This document shows positions 13,001-24,200 of a DNA stretch of 62,000 bases, in pieces. The notes beneath the pieces were generated by a model that ran no database searches, had not been told where the DNA came from, and saw only the letters and a program-made list of their open reading frames with translations. The number at the start of each line of letters is the position of its first letter. Position 1 is the first letter of the stretch. The position numbers were made by a program, and so were the translations under genes. The DNA comes from Phoronis australis (lineage: Eukaryota; Phoronida; Phoronidae), in NCBI GenBank assembly GCA_002633005.1, contig NMRA01000585.1, forward strand, positions 6,030 to 68,029. Reading direction: 5' to 3'.

Positions 13001-15493
13001 CTCACGAAGATTTGGAGGACACAGGTACACAGAATAATGCAGACATGCAATAAGTTGCTCATATAGCTACATATATCAAAGTTTGGTTGAACGTTTCTGT
13101 ATTTCACTTTCAGTTTAAATTTTGTAGCCATTTTAAGAAGGCAGGTAATTTTTGGGAAGCTGTCACATTGCACAAAAGTGTTTTGTTGGTGTGTGGCATA
13201 CTTGACATTAAAGGCGAAGGCAACCTTTTTTCATGTTACTTTTAGCAAAAATAAGGTTCGATGATTATCCCAGACATATTTTCCACTTAATTACAGATTT
13301 TTGTAATTTGATTAATTATTCGTTCTTTACTCCGGAAGTGATGTTTTGGGAGGCAAGGATTTCGCGCCAATTTCTTTTCCCTTAGTCGTACTATATGAGC
13401 GTTGTCGAGTCGGTCATTCATCTACCTCGGTTGTCATAAGTTCAGTCGTCGTTTGCTTTTGTTTACGAGTCAGTCAACATGCCACACTGTTGCTTTGTAC
13501 CGGGATGTACTCATTATGGCCCAAAGCCTGTAAGCAGCCCTGCTGCGATGTTGAGTAGTGGGAGTGAATACAGGCTCCGTTTGAAACCCAGTGAAGAGTA
13601 CAGTTCGTCGTTCAGTTAACAGATCGGTGAGCCAAACTTTGATAAGTTTATTGTGGACTTGTCTAAAGTATTGGAGCTATTTAGAAGGTGCCAGGTGTGT
13701 GGTGAGGGAGTCACACAGCGGGGTGTAAACAGTTTGTGTGCTCAGGTCACTATCAGTGGGAGTGTGTCGCGGACACTCGGGCAAGTGGGACAGTTGTTCC
13801 TCTGTCCGTGAGACGATAATGAGTACATCCCGGTACGCAGCAACATTGTGGCATGTTGATTGACTCGTAAACAAAATCACACAATGACCGAACTTATCAA
13901 AAGCGAGATAGAACAATGAATGACTCGGCAGCTCTCACAGTCAGACTACACGTAAAGAAATAGGCGGGAAATTCTTGCCTCCCAAAACGTCACTTCCGGA
14001 GTAGACAACGGATAATTATTTAAATTACGAAAAGCTGTAATTATGTGGAAAATGTGTCTGGGATAACCAACGAACCTTATTTTTGCTAAAAAAGACATGA
14101 AGAAACGTTGCCTTCGCCTGTAAGCAGACTGCCCTTAATGTGTTGGTGTGTGGCAGGCTTGACATTAAGCAGACTGCTGTCACTAGTGACATTGATGAGC
14201 AGATCACTTAAAAATCTTGTTAGAGTTCTTAGTGCAAACTAGACAAAATTTTAAATTCATTGGCACCCAACATTACTCTCGCCACTAGGAAATTACCTGA
14301 GGGTTATATTCTGGCACAGTTCCCAAGGTCGGACCCTTGCCAAGAGGCATAAGTGTTGGATATGAAATTGTAATGGCTTCTTGTGGTGCTATTTGTGTTC
14401 TGTTCGAGAACAGTGCATAAAGCATATTACCCGAAACTTTCAATGGGAATCCAACCAGCAATTTCTGGGATATGATGTTCCGAAGTTGACCAAAATTAGA
14501 TATTTTTCTAGGGTCCTATGTAACCTTAATTCTGATACTGAATAAACTCAGGATTTTTGCCAGGTCCCCAGATGCGACTTCGCGTTTAGCGAAGCGTCGA
14601 ACACTGATATGTGTTCTTTTTAGTAGTTAACTGTGTTGCAGACCTGGGGATCTGCTGTTGAGCAGTTCATATTAAAGTGCAATTTAATTTAGACCATTTA
14701 TTTCTATAAAATTGGTCTTAACTTGCTCAGATAAGTGGTGACTTTTGGTTTTGCAAAGGCCTGGGTAGAGTTCATTAATGCCAGAGTCCGTAGAAAGGGA
14801 GGCAACTCTCCTAACAACGTTTTGGAACACTAGGACTTCGCTAAAATCTAGACAAAATCACGTGTTCCCATTTAAAATACAGGGCAATTTCTCACATAAT
14901 CTTGCAAAGTCCTGCTTTCTTGTAAGATCCTAGCATTACTCAACCACATAATTCATTGCTCCTCGAAACTGTAAAATGACCTGCGGTCAGCTGCCAACTC
15001 TTTCAAAGCCCTGAAATTATGCTGTTTTGACTGCAGAGCAATCTAGTGAGAAAATTTCCATCTAAATAAAAAAATTGTGACAGAAGGTGGGTTTATTGCA
15101 TCTTTTTAAATGTCAAAATTTTTTATCAAAGGAAGCATACATGTTTTACAAACATCATGTTTCTGCTGTTCTTCTGTTTTGTTTGTTTCTCCACATATTT
15201 TATGTAATGTTTTATTACTTTTTAAACTGTGTTGCATGCCTAAGTGTGGTTCTTCTGTTGGGCGGTTTCTAATAAGTAAATCCATCAATTCTGTTGCAGC
15301 TGGTGAGGTGTTTGGCTCCGCCATGATCTGGGCAGAAACTGGTGAAAAGAGACAACATCGCAGGACCACTGAAACTGGGGGGAATACGTTACTGGTACCT
15401 GGTACCTCATCTCCTGGTGGCGTTACCGATTTCGAACAAATCCCAATGATGGACGGTGAACAAGACATTTCTCAAGTACAGATAACTGCGTGA
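4070..15493 (+). CDS. SLC16-family transporter, copy 1 (MCT8/MCT10-like)
   Basis: Exons 4070-4286, 5599-6203, 7496-7862, 8613-8719, 12961-13024 and 15300-15493 join in frame to 1554 nt (517 residues plus stop). Intron phases are 1, 0, 1, 0, 1 and every intron has GT-AG ends. The product is a 12-helix proton-linked or facilitative carrier of the plasma membrane. It has the family start motif DGGFGWVV before TM1 (about residue 25) and YFQKKLGLVNG in TM4-5. Residue Arg302 lies in an SGVGR motif in TM8, and Asp354 lies in LCDGC in TM10. In MCT8, Arg445 (TM8) and Asp498 (TM10) are the functional pair, so I infer an MCT8/MCT10-like substrate range (iodothyronines or aromatic amino acids). The ATG has A at -3 and G at +4. 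The hydrophilic tail (last two exons) differs from copies 2 and 3. Substrate is inferred; the family is secure. Confidence 0.92.
4287..5598 (+). other. Intron 1 of MCT copy 1
   Basis: Donor GTTAGT and acceptor TTTCCAG; phase 1 (the split Ser codon T/CA). No repeat or second gene recognised inside. Confidence 0.85.
6690..6895 (-). repeat. tRNA-derived SINE, in intron 2 of MCT copy 1
   Basis: Read on the minus strand, the 6830-6890 part has a tRNA-like head: an A-box-like GGCTCAGTGGTTAGAGC followed by a B-box-like GGTTCAAATC. The anticodon arm does not fold properly, so this is a SINE head rather than a working tRNA gene. The body extends toward 6690. The exact far end is not visible from one copy. 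Confidence 0.55.
7863..8612 (+). other. Intron 3 of MCT copy 1
   Basis: Donor GTAAAT and acceptor TTCTCCAG; phase 1 (split Gly codon). Nothing recognised inside. Confidence 0.85.
8720..12960 (+). other. Intron 4 of MCT copy 1
   Basis: Phase-0 intron of 4.2 kb, donor GTAGGT and acceptor ATTTCAG. AT-rich. It holds a minus-strand immunoglobulin-like relic at 12240-12600 and a small hairpin near 10313-10352. The rest shows no recognisable gene. Confidence 0.75.
12240..12600 (-). pseudogene. Immunoglobulin V-set-like relic
   Basis: On the minus strand one frame (12582-12382) holds a Cys followed 17 residues later by Trp, the usual first-Cys/core-Trp spacing of a V domain, preceded by a GESLSL stretch. 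After at least one frame change, another frame reads IGDHDTAKYYC near 12278-12330. This is the D-x-A-x-Y-Y-C signature of the second V-set cysteine. Trp to second Cys is about 65 residues, as expected. There is no intact frame across the whole domain, so it is a pseudogene or a decayed exon. No J-like or transmembrane segment is seen. The match rests on motif spacing only. Confidence 0.4.
13212..14119. mobile_element. Fold-back DNA transposon with THAP start exons (Kolobok-like), copy 1
   Basis: A 908 bp element in intron 5 of MCT copy 1. The two arms (about 300 bp each) are inverted copies beginning AGGCGAAGGCAAC. The left flank is TTAA (13208-13211) and the right flank GTAA (14120-14123), a decayed TTAA target duplication. 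Each arm carries a THAP-like beginning: plus-strand ATG at 13479 reads MPHCCFVPGCTHYG, and the minus-strand counterpart near 13853 reads MPQCCCVPGCTHYR. Both frames stop within 50 codons, so no full THAP domain survives. TTAA duplication plus THAP coding fits the Kolobok superfamily. The transposase core is absent, so the family call is an inference. Confidence 0.7.
14766..14946 (+). repeat. MITE with CTAGGAC(C/T)TCGCT ends, degraded copy
   Basis: Resembles the better-kept copy at 26903-27046: the shared core runs from CTAGGACTTCGCTAAAATC through AAATCACGTG to a decayed CCTAGC end. It lies in intron 5 of MCT copy 1. Confidence 0.5.
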
Positions 15494-15644
15494 ACATCTG
15501 TGAACAGTTGTGAACATTGGATAAATTCGATAGATTTTTGTGTGATTTTCTAGGTAATTATACAATACCTTGGTTGTGTTCAAAGACATCAAAATTGGTG
15601 TTATCACTGATTTGAATAGGCTCACTCATACTGTGTGGGTTATT

Positions 15645-15650
15645 AATAAA
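15645..15650 (+). promoter_or_regulatory. Polyadenylation signal of MCT copy 1
   Basis: AATAAA 152 nt after the stop codon of copy 1; the first such hexamer in the 3' flank. Confidence 0.6.
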
Positions 15651-17150
15651 CTTTTAGAGATTTAACTTTTAATGAATTGGTGATATACTCCAATTGGAAT
15701 TTAAAAATGTTTGATGTGCTGAGGAATTTCAACCATCCTGAGGTGTGCTGGCTACTCAGGATGCAGTTTTAGGTGCTATCGCAAGTTCCTCACTTGTGTT
15801 TACTTGCAAAGTCTAATCTACCTGCATGTGATCCAGGGAGCATTTTGAATACCATGCCTATGGTTCAATTGACCTGCAGGGCGTAAACTCTAAGTGCCAG
15901 TTAAGGAGACCTATAGGCCATGTTGGTCTTTGGTACACTTCTTTGATTTGCATTTTTAGGCAGCATTTTTGCACGTGATATTGTCTACTATCCCTGTATG
16001 TTATGTGACTGGTGATTGCATTTCACTTGAACCAAGCAATATAAATACAGTCGGATTTGTATATTTCCAATATGCAAGGAAGCAGGGGGCTGGGGCATTC
16101 ATGCCTTTGCAGCGTCAGAAACAGGACCCTTATGGTGATCAGAAGATGCGATATTGACTAAAATGATGGAAACTGGAGGTGGGACAAAGTTTGTATTTGA
16201 TCTTTTCTAGGGGCCTGATATGCTGGACCCTTTATCATTGTCATGTAGTTTTTTGTTTACCAGCTGGCCCTGTTGTTGTGTGTTAGAATGTGCTAGTTGG
16301 CTCCAGTATATCAATGAATTTTATGCGCATCAATGACATGGGACTCACTCCTAAAACTATCCCCAATCCTGTCAGAAAATTTGACAGCTATTACAGCATT
16401 TGAAAATTGTTCACTTCCATACTTGGGCCAGGAATAAACTCTAGCACAGAGGTCCTGTGCAAAAGTATCTTCCGGTGTCCCCAGTTAATCCCCATCGCCT
16501 GTTACCATGCTCGGCTGTATCAAGCATGTTTTTATTAAGCTTGGCTTCTGCCATGACACTGGAGGTTCTAAAGCTCTCCATTGGAACCACTGTGTTCACT
16601 TTCAGTGGAACCATTTTCTCCTATATATATGCATATAAACTGTTTACTTTCAAAGCCAGTAAAAGACTTACTGTTAGGCAGCACTTTCTGGTTATGTGGG
16701 ACCTTATGGGCAAGCCTGTGCATTTAGTCAAAAATCTTCAAAACTATAGATTTTGAGTCAATAAAATCATATATTAGTAGAAAACCTTCAGAATTTGATT
16801 TGGACTTTTTATCAACCTGCCGTTTATTAAGTCACATGACCATGTCTTTTAGCAACAGTTAGCAAAAAGGACGGTACAACCATAGCAAAACACGGTATCA
16901 TCAACATGGACAATTTTTGTTTAATGTTAGTGTTCAAGATGAAATCTCAAAAATGCAGGTACAGTTTTCAAAATTTTCACCTTCTTTTCGTTTTATGCAA
17001 CTTTTAAATTTTTTCATGAAAACCATAAAAGTCGAATTGTTTATATCCGATCTCGTCATGCAGCGTTTTGAAAACAAAGCCTAACAGTATCACTAAATAA
17101 TTTCATAAGGTTGGTAGAGAACAAATAGATTAATTCTTATTGACACAACC
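15651..17150. other. Spacer between MCT copies 1 and 2, left part
   Basis: Short open frames only (such as 16457-16756, hydrophobic but with no family signature). I see nothing I can support as a gene. Confidence 0.5.
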
Positions 17151-17159
17151 AAGCAAAAT

Positions 17160-17600
17160 CGGTGTACGTTGACGGTTTCGGCTACTCACAGCAGCCATCT
17201 TCGGAAGCTATTGGGCACTAGGTGGCGAGGTGATGACACTATTCCAAATTTTAGACAATTTATATCCCCCATCGTCTCTGTTCATAACTGAGCCACTTTT
17301 TTCACCCAAATAGACTCTCTAATCCGTCTAGATCTCAAGTTATTTTCCGACTCGACAGGACGAGCGTCTTTCCAGTTAATTACGTGGTTAAAAGCAATAG
17401 CATGGTCCGTCACTGCAGATTTGTTGATAGTATTCTGAGACCATCTCCTCTCCAAACGCGTGACTACGTGGATGAGCTGTCGCAGCGTAGAGTCACGCGT
17501 TCAGAGAGGAGATGGTCTCACAATACTATCAACAAATCTGCAGTGACGGACCATGCTATTGCTTTTAACCACGTAATTATCTGGAAAGACGCTCGTCCAT
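17160..17600 (-). mobile_element. Penelope-like element 3' fragment with palindromic duplication
   Basis: The minus strand from 17470 to about 17220 reads like the end of a Penelope-like (GIY-YIG) protein. It has AFNHVINWKDARP, then an Arg-rich stretch and RESIWVKKVAQL. A one-base shift later gives MNRDDGGYKLSKIW, the usual NRD-G-Y-L block. Positions 17491-17598 repeat the last coding stretch in inverted orientation (plus strand SAVTDHAIAFNHVIIWKDAR). The fragment lacks the reverse transcriptase and is broken. Confidence 0.65.
17358..17598. repeat. Near-perfect 108-bp-arm palindrome
   Basis: Arms 17358-17465 and 17491-17598 are inverted copies with about four mismatches around a 25 bp spacer. 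Both arms are Penelope-like coding sequence. Confidence 0.9.
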
Positions 17601-17761
17601 GTGCTCTCTGTTGCTTATGAAATCATGGTTGTCGTTAATATGTTTAGCTATCTTAGTTCATAGTTCTTTAACAGATTTTTTTTCAAAAGTGTTACACTGA
17701 ATGTTCGGAGTCTGGTTTGTCATAGCTTGATAAAAGTAATATCCATTGAAGAGCAACGCTT

Positions 17762-17829
17762 TTGAAATGCACTCACCGTACGCGTTGAAATGCACTCACC
17801 GTACGCGTTGAAATGCACTCACCTTACGA
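17762..17829 (+). repeat. 23-bp minisatellite, three units
   Basis: Three head-to-tail units of the form TTGAAATGCACTCACC followed by GTACGCG; the third is diverged at its end. The GCGTTGAAATG word recurs in the fold-back element at 28.8-29.7 kb. Confidence 0.85.
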
Positions 17830-18173
17830 TGATCGTTAGTTTACACATCCCCACTAAAAGGATTAATGTTAACCATACCAACCCCGGTTTTGGCCTATTA
17901 ACAGATAATAGAAACAACTTTCTCGTCCACTTCTCTGAAACAAAATTATGTTCTGTAACCATTGACAACCCTCAGCAATTTGTAAAAAAATTTGAAATCT
18001 TGCAAAGGTTTGCTAAACGGGCAAACGTGAGCTACACGACGACAGAAGGGAAAGACCACCCACCCAAGAAATGTAATAATATTGAACCTGTGACAAAGAG
18101 TATGAGTTTTTACTTAAGTCATGCTTGTATCACTAATTAAAATAAAACGCCAGGTGCATTAGCTGGTAACACA

Positions 18174-18407
18174 ATGAGGATTCTATTAATGGGGCTTAGT
18201 ATCCTTTTAACAATAGTCTCTAGGGGTAGTGCAAGGCAAGTTGGAAAAGCTTTCCTCAGTTGGAACACACCTGTCACCTTTCATCTCGATTCTTCAACAG
18301 TTTTGAGGTTAGGGAGGAAGGCGACAAATGATACAAAAACAACAGAAAGGCTGTTGGAGGACGCAACGATGGTTTGTTATTCAAATGTCTTGAATAAGAA
18401 TGAGTAA
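18174..18407 (+). CDS. Small ORF with signal-peptide-like N-terminus, unassigned
   Basis: A 77-codon frame from ATG 18174. Residues 1-20 look like a signal peptide: a positive MR start, a hydrophobic core LLMGLSILLTIVS and a small-residue GSA end before RQ. Beyond that the chain is polar with no family signature. The 5' neighbour frame at 17790-18140 is also open and also unrecognised. The surroundings are transposon debris, so this may be a chance frame or part of an unknown element. Confidence 0.2.
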   Translation: MRILLMGLSILLTIVSRGSARQVGKAFLSWNTPVTFHLDSSTVLRLGRKATNDTKTTERLLEDATMVCYSNVLNKNE

Positions 18408-18477
18408 TTTGCTACCAACATTTGGATAATTTAGTACACTCCCCGCCGCCCGAAAACCGTTTTGGACCTGTTTTTGC

Positions 18478-18722
18478 CATGCGCGAACGAGCCCCTCCAT
18501 TTGGCGAAGTGGGTAAAAAGGTCCGCCTCAAGGAAACAAAAAGTCCGAGAAAACGAGACAAAAGTCCAGTAAAAAGGCTCAGACGCACAGTTGACAGACC
18601 TGAAGCTGGTAACCCGTTTTTTTATTTTAGTCCTCCCGCTTTTTTGTTAGCAGGTCCACTTTGTCAGAGATTCGAGCCCCCATATCAAAGGCTGGGTGCG
18701 CGCATGTTCAAAAGAATGATAT
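18478..18722 (-). repeat. Interspersed ~240-bp repeat, copy A (minus)
   Basis: Inverted relative to copies at 27875-28055 and 56425-56665. Shared words include CATGCG(C/T)GCACC near one end, a TCGAATCTCTGA block, GGACTTTTTGTTTC-type text, and ATGGGGGGCTC at the other. All three are non-coding. Confidence 0.75.
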
Positions 18723-20850
18723 TTGGCTTAACAACTGAAAACGCATGGTAATTTTAACAAGTAAAATAAAATCATTGTAAGACAACCTGCTAGATGTACA
18801 TTTTGGCACCTCAATATGAACTAAAACAGACCACTTTCAAACGCCTGGGCAGCAAATAAAAAATATTAGTCAGTCTTCGATGTTTTTCATTCTTTTAAGC
18901 TAATACTTTGCGTATGAAATTTTACCATCTGAACACTTCATAACATGCCCAAAAATACGAGACGAGCGTAAAATGAGTGTAGGCCTACTACTGCTTCAGA
19001 ATTTACGTAACCTACAAAACAATTTCGCATTGGATATAACGATTACGATTAAGAGCGAAGTCCTTCGAACGACCCACGATACGTCCCGGATTGCACAGCG
19101 ACAGAACTCTCCTTTGTCCCGCATGTATAAAAGTGATAAGATGTCTTCTCGAAGCGGGATTCTGTTGGGTTTAAAATCAGTTAAACCTACGAACTTTGTT
19201 GATCTACGCAGTCTCTCTGCATTTTCTTGGATAAACTTAATCACGAAACCACGGATATTTGTCAAGTTTATTTAAGTTTCCGTCGGGGTTGTAGCCCACA
19301 TCACAACAAAAGCTTTGTAGGAATTGTAAGGATGACGAATAAAGTAATTCAGCCGAAAAAAACTTTTGAAGATTGACACCAGCAAAGCGGCACATGTGGA
19401 TGTAACTCCAGTCGCGGCAAAAATGCCAGGCTGCATGACTGCTTGAGGATTGATATTGCGGCATTGTGGGTAAATATGGCGAGATTCAAGTGTCGCTGTG
19501 TAGTCCCGGCAGGACGGTCCCGTTGTCACTACAGTGGGCACAAGGAAAGTTGTCACTTTCCCAGAAATATACGAGTCAAATTTAACCAAGGTTCAGAAGA
19601 TATGCCTACAGATGTGAAAAATGACACAAGGGGGTGCTGCAGTAGTCGGAGCCATCCAAATCATTGCCATTTGTGTTCTTCCCAGTATAGCACGAACTAT
19701 TCACCACTTTTCATAATGACCCTCATAGTGGTTTGTGCGAGAGAGGACAGAACGCCAAAACTAGACTCGAAAATAGTACAAATGTTAACTAGGTGACGTA
19801 ATACGTCGAATCTATCCGGAAATGGGAGGATGTCATATTCTCCTTGCACAGAAATCTATTTTTCAGATTAAAATCTGTCATGGCGCTCCGTAGACTAAGC
19901 AGAGGAAAACGTCAAGAAAAATGTTCACCACTGGGTTTAATGGAGTACGAGTAAGACAAGATATGCTCTTGGCAAATGCAACAAGCTGTATAATTCTTCA
20001 ACGAGTACCGGACTGAAATCACGAGGGAAATAAGGGGTAAAATATATCAGTTTCATATGATATAATGGCAGTAGACATACAGTCTGCTGCACAAAACTGC
20101 TACCACTTCACGTTGATTATGCAATGAGTGACGTCATCGTGTTTCTGTAATACCACCGACATGGTCTATGATGACTCAACACCATGATCCAGAATCATTC
20201 ACCTGGTTCCTTGTCCAGACAAGTTGCGTAACTCACCCGGCTGTCTGCCCAAGCTCGGCATTTCTGCAGAAGTTTAGTCAACTCTAGTTGCACGGCAATC
20301 CAACGCTCGATTTCGTTCCTAAATACTTATTCTTGAGTAGTTTCTCCTCCAATTGCTTCGGCTCTTCACATCTTTATATCACATGCACTCAGGAGATTAG
20401 ATTTTGGACTTATTTACGATGCATTACTATGCCACATCGGATGAGGCCGCCGCCTCGATTTTAGTTTAAGTTTGACCAGCAGCCTTCTTTCCTGAGTCTA
20501 TTTGTAATAAATCATAAAAACATATTGGAGTTTTTGTTTTATAGGTCTGGTCACTGAAAACAAATCACATAACATTCCGAAATCAATCCTACCCAAAACT
20601 AACCCCAACATGTCGGTCGCAAGCGAACACGCCCCTTTCAGGCGCACTCTTTATTTGAAACGTGCTCATGCGACACAGTCGCCCCCTCCCCGGTTCCCTG
20701 CTGTCGCCATTATACATCCACAGGTGACGGTACTTCTCAACAGCTCATAATTTCTATACTCAATATTCACTTTTAATTGTCAATAATACAATGGTATATC
20801 ATGTATAAAGAAAGACACAAGAGGGTCAGTAGATTTGCTACACATATAAG
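18723..20850. other. Spacer before MCT copy 2
   Basis: Overlapping open frames on both strands at 18973-19796 (for example ATG 19476, Cys-rich MARFKCRCVVP start) match no family I recognise. A 70 bp block at 20670-20740 (CCCCCTCC, GTTCCCTGCTGTCGCC) recurs in diverged form at 22410-22475, inside intron 1 of copy 2. Confidence 0.4.
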
Positions 20851-20856
20851 TCAACT

Positions 20857-20990
20857 TGCAAATCAAAATAAATCAATTTCTGGAATTACTGTATACTATA
20901 GTACGATGTCGATCTCAGTCTCCGAGATTGGGACGTTACGTCGTCATTAGTTTACAGTAAATCCAGAAATTAATTTATTTTGATTTGCAT
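20857..20990. repeat. Hairpin-forming MITE-like inverted repeat
   Basis: Arms of about 36 bp, reading TGCAAATCAAAATAAAT at the left and the complement ATTTATTTTGATTTGCA at the right, flank a spacer that holds a smaller CTCAGTCTCCGAG palindrome. Lies about 300 bp before the first coding exon of MCT copy 2. Confidence 0.7.
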
Positions 20991-21066
20991 TACGCCACAA
21001 GAGTGATTAACATTCATTCCATTATACTAGCCAATTTCGTAAACTTGTTTTGTCAAGTGCATGTGT

Positions 21067-21130
21067 ACACCCTTTTCAAACTGTGGGAGGAAAAGTGGAG
21101 CTGTATACCAGCGAATCAATACGCTAAACC
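21067..21130 (+). promoter_or_regulatory. Upstream block conserved between MCT copies 2 and 3
   Basis: Words such as ACCCTTTTCAA, AAAAGTG, GCTGT, GTATAC(C/A)AGCG and CTAAACC occur in the same order at 37223-37293, at a similar distance before exon 1 of copy 3. This is retained promoter or 5' untranslated sequence; which one cannot be told without transcripts. Confidence 0.45.
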
Positions 21131-21285
21131 GGTGAGCATATGCTAAAGAGAAGACACGACCAAGTCTATACGCCACTGCACCACTGCCTGTGTTACTGCG
21201 TCTTCAAGATCGTATAGTCCCCGCTATACCTCTAACCGTGGCCAATAGATACCTTTGTACCTATGAGGCGTACTTGTATGAAGAC

Positions 21286-24200
21286 ATGAGCCATTCAAGT
21301 TCGAAACCTGTCGAAATCGAGCAAAGTATTACCACATCCCGCGTTTCCGTCACTGCGAACACCATTCCGGAAGGGGGATGGGGGTGGGTCGTGTGCGTAT
21401 CGTCGTTCTGGTGCAACGGCGTCATTTTCGGTGTGCTTACCACGTTTAGTGTTATGTACCCAGACTTGTTGATGACATTCAACCAAGATAACAACAATGA
21501 CCTGGGATTCAGGACATGTAAGTGTGATGCGGCTTCGTGATGATGCCGTACAGTCACGGTCGTTGTAAGTGTGCATATATTGTATATCAATGTAATTCCA
21601 ACTGCATGTTTCCAATCTACATAAGGGATTTCACGTGATTATTCCCTTCTCTAGGCATACTTATAAGGTTACGTAGGACCGCAGAATACCCAAATTTGGC
21701 CAACTTCAGAACACCGTGTCACAGAAATGGCTGATCGGATCCAAACAAAAATTTCAGGTACTGTGCTTTTTGCACTATTCTTCGATGATCACGTTAGTAA
21801 AATGCCGCTCTAGTTATTCCTTTTCCATAGATCAACTGTAACAATGCCTTAGGCAACACTGCTGACTGCCTAAAGATACGGTTCTGAGTTTTTTATAGTT
21901 CCCTCTCGGAGATTTTCACATACATTTCTGTAACCATTTGAATAATGTCTCTTTTACAACCTTTGTAAGACATCAAAAAATAACTTCGTATTTTTCTCTC
22001 GGAAAAGTGCTCTAAAACCTATCCCTTTATTTTGAGTGAATAAATCGTTGTATTCTCATGCCAAATACAGACCCAAAAATGGATAAATAACTTGTTTTTT
22101 GACAGAAAGCACGAGATTCTAATGCTTCAAATGTGATGTTATCTGGTCGTAAACACCAGTGAGTAGTTGTTAGCGTTCTGACGTACGGATCCATTTTCCG
22201 TCCCTGGAGTAACTACCCATGAATAATGCCGCAAAGGGATTTCTAATTAGACATGTGGTTCGTTGTTGCTAGGACTATACTCTCATGTTGGTTAAACGAA
22301 GAAGTAGAGAAAGGGAAACAGTGTATCCAGCCCCAATTGAATTCTGAATATATTTCTGTTCATAGCGGACGACACTAAAGGTGTCGATATCAGCGGTCGT
22401 CACGCCGAACCCCCTCCTTTGTTCCCTACTGTCGCCGCTATACAGCACTGGTGATTCTAATAAGTTGACCTATGTCTGAATTAACCTTGATATTTTTATC
22501 GCACCGTGAAAAGTAAAGGGAGGTAAGTTAGAATACTTGAGCTGGCTGGTGTTGAATACTGAACTAAACTGTTACAATGGGCTCCCCGTCAATTCAGTGG
22601 CTTTACAATAATCACCTGTATAGTACAGTGCGCAGACGGTAAACACAATCTCCCAGAGTTGAAAGGGACTTTATAGTTGACCGAGCCCAGATCACCGCTG
22701 CACTTGTCACAAGTGGCCTTAATTGCCGTCGGTTCCGCAGGCGAGAAAATGTCAAAAATGTGAAATTCTAAACTTCTGATATGTTTCATCAAACGCTGCC
22801 TTCTACAACATACCTGAACTTGGATTATTTAACAATGGTCTGGGTCTTTATTTAATCTATGCTTTAATTCATATGTACATTATGCACCGCAAACTTAACG
22901 CTGACCCGTCAAATCGAGATATTGCACGGAAGATTCATTACCCCTGCGCCCGTAAGAATGGGCATGAGCTGTCTTCAACATATCTCTCGTGGCACTTTTT
23001 ATTGCCCATCTTTCCAGATCGAGATTAGTATTTTATCTTCATGTTATTTTTACACTCATATTTCTGTACCTTATCAGTCATAATAAATGACCTTATATCG
23101 CCTATACACGGTCTCCTTTGTATCTCTGGAAACGGAGCTTGCGACGCACCTATTATTTTCGGGACATATTCCGAACATAAATTGCTCTCTTGCAACCTCA
23201 CTCTCATTAAACTATACAGAAAAATATGATGCAATACAAACAGCGCTCCAAAAGCCCTTTATTGTTTATTTTTGTCATCCCCTTGTCAAGCGGCTAACAA
23301 AGAATTGCACTTTTTGTAAATTTTTCTCAGTGATGTGTTTTTTTTTTCAGCGTGGATCGGTTCACTGGCAACAGGGTTCACTTTCCTCATGTCTCCTGTG
23401 GCGGCCATCTTGGCAGATAGATTTGGAATCCGACCAGTGGCATCTTTGGGCGCCATATTGAGCACTGTAGGTTTACTATCCAGTTCGTTTGTAACGCGCC
23501 TGGAGCTTCTTTACCTTACTTACGGTACCCTCCTTGGATTCGGTTCAGCTTTCACGTACATAACTTCAATAATTGTGCTCGGGAAATATTTTGATAAACG
23601 TCTTGGCTTGGCGAATGGATTTGCAACGTTTGGTACAGCGGCGTTCGTGACAATTATGCCGTTTGTTATGAAGCAATCTTTGGTCCATGTTGGACTCAAG
23701 TACACGTTTCTGCTGCTGGCCGGCATTCATTCTACAACGTTTCTTTGTACACTAACTTACAGACCATTGCAGGATCATCAGCGGGCACGATTCGTGTCCA
23801 GCGCAAGCTTGAATGACTCTTGGGAATGCACAAGACGTTTAAGAAAGTTCCTCAACGTGAGAATTTGGAGAAACAGAAATTATTTGATATGGGCAATCGC
23901 CATGTTCATTTCCTTTATGGGTTACAACATCTTACTTGTTCACCTGGTGAGTCTTTCAGGGAGCACGGCAACCGCAATCTTGTCTTGTAAGGTGTTAAGG
24001 TGGACTGCCGGTGGATACGTATGACAGTTACGTAATATACACGCCTTCCCCTGCCCAGACACAAGGAGAAAAATGCGGGAAATTCCAAAATTTTCGTTTG
24101 TCCACCACATCAATGTTCAAAAACACTTGTGCTGAACAGGTCTACAAATTTCATCCTGTAACACTACAACCCACGCTCGTTCGATACAAAGTTCGCCCGT

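Noticed and set aside
17165-17230. Hammerhead ribozyme core (CTG...GAAAC) at the Penelope-like 3' end
   Set aside because: The minus strand has CTGTGAGTAGCCGAAAC, which resembles the core, but it lacks the A of CUGAUGA and has no proper stem II. At best a remnant.
18973-19796. Overlapping open frames on both strands as a gene
   Set aside because: Several frames of 75-117 codons, but no recognised domain and no consistent splice structure joining them.
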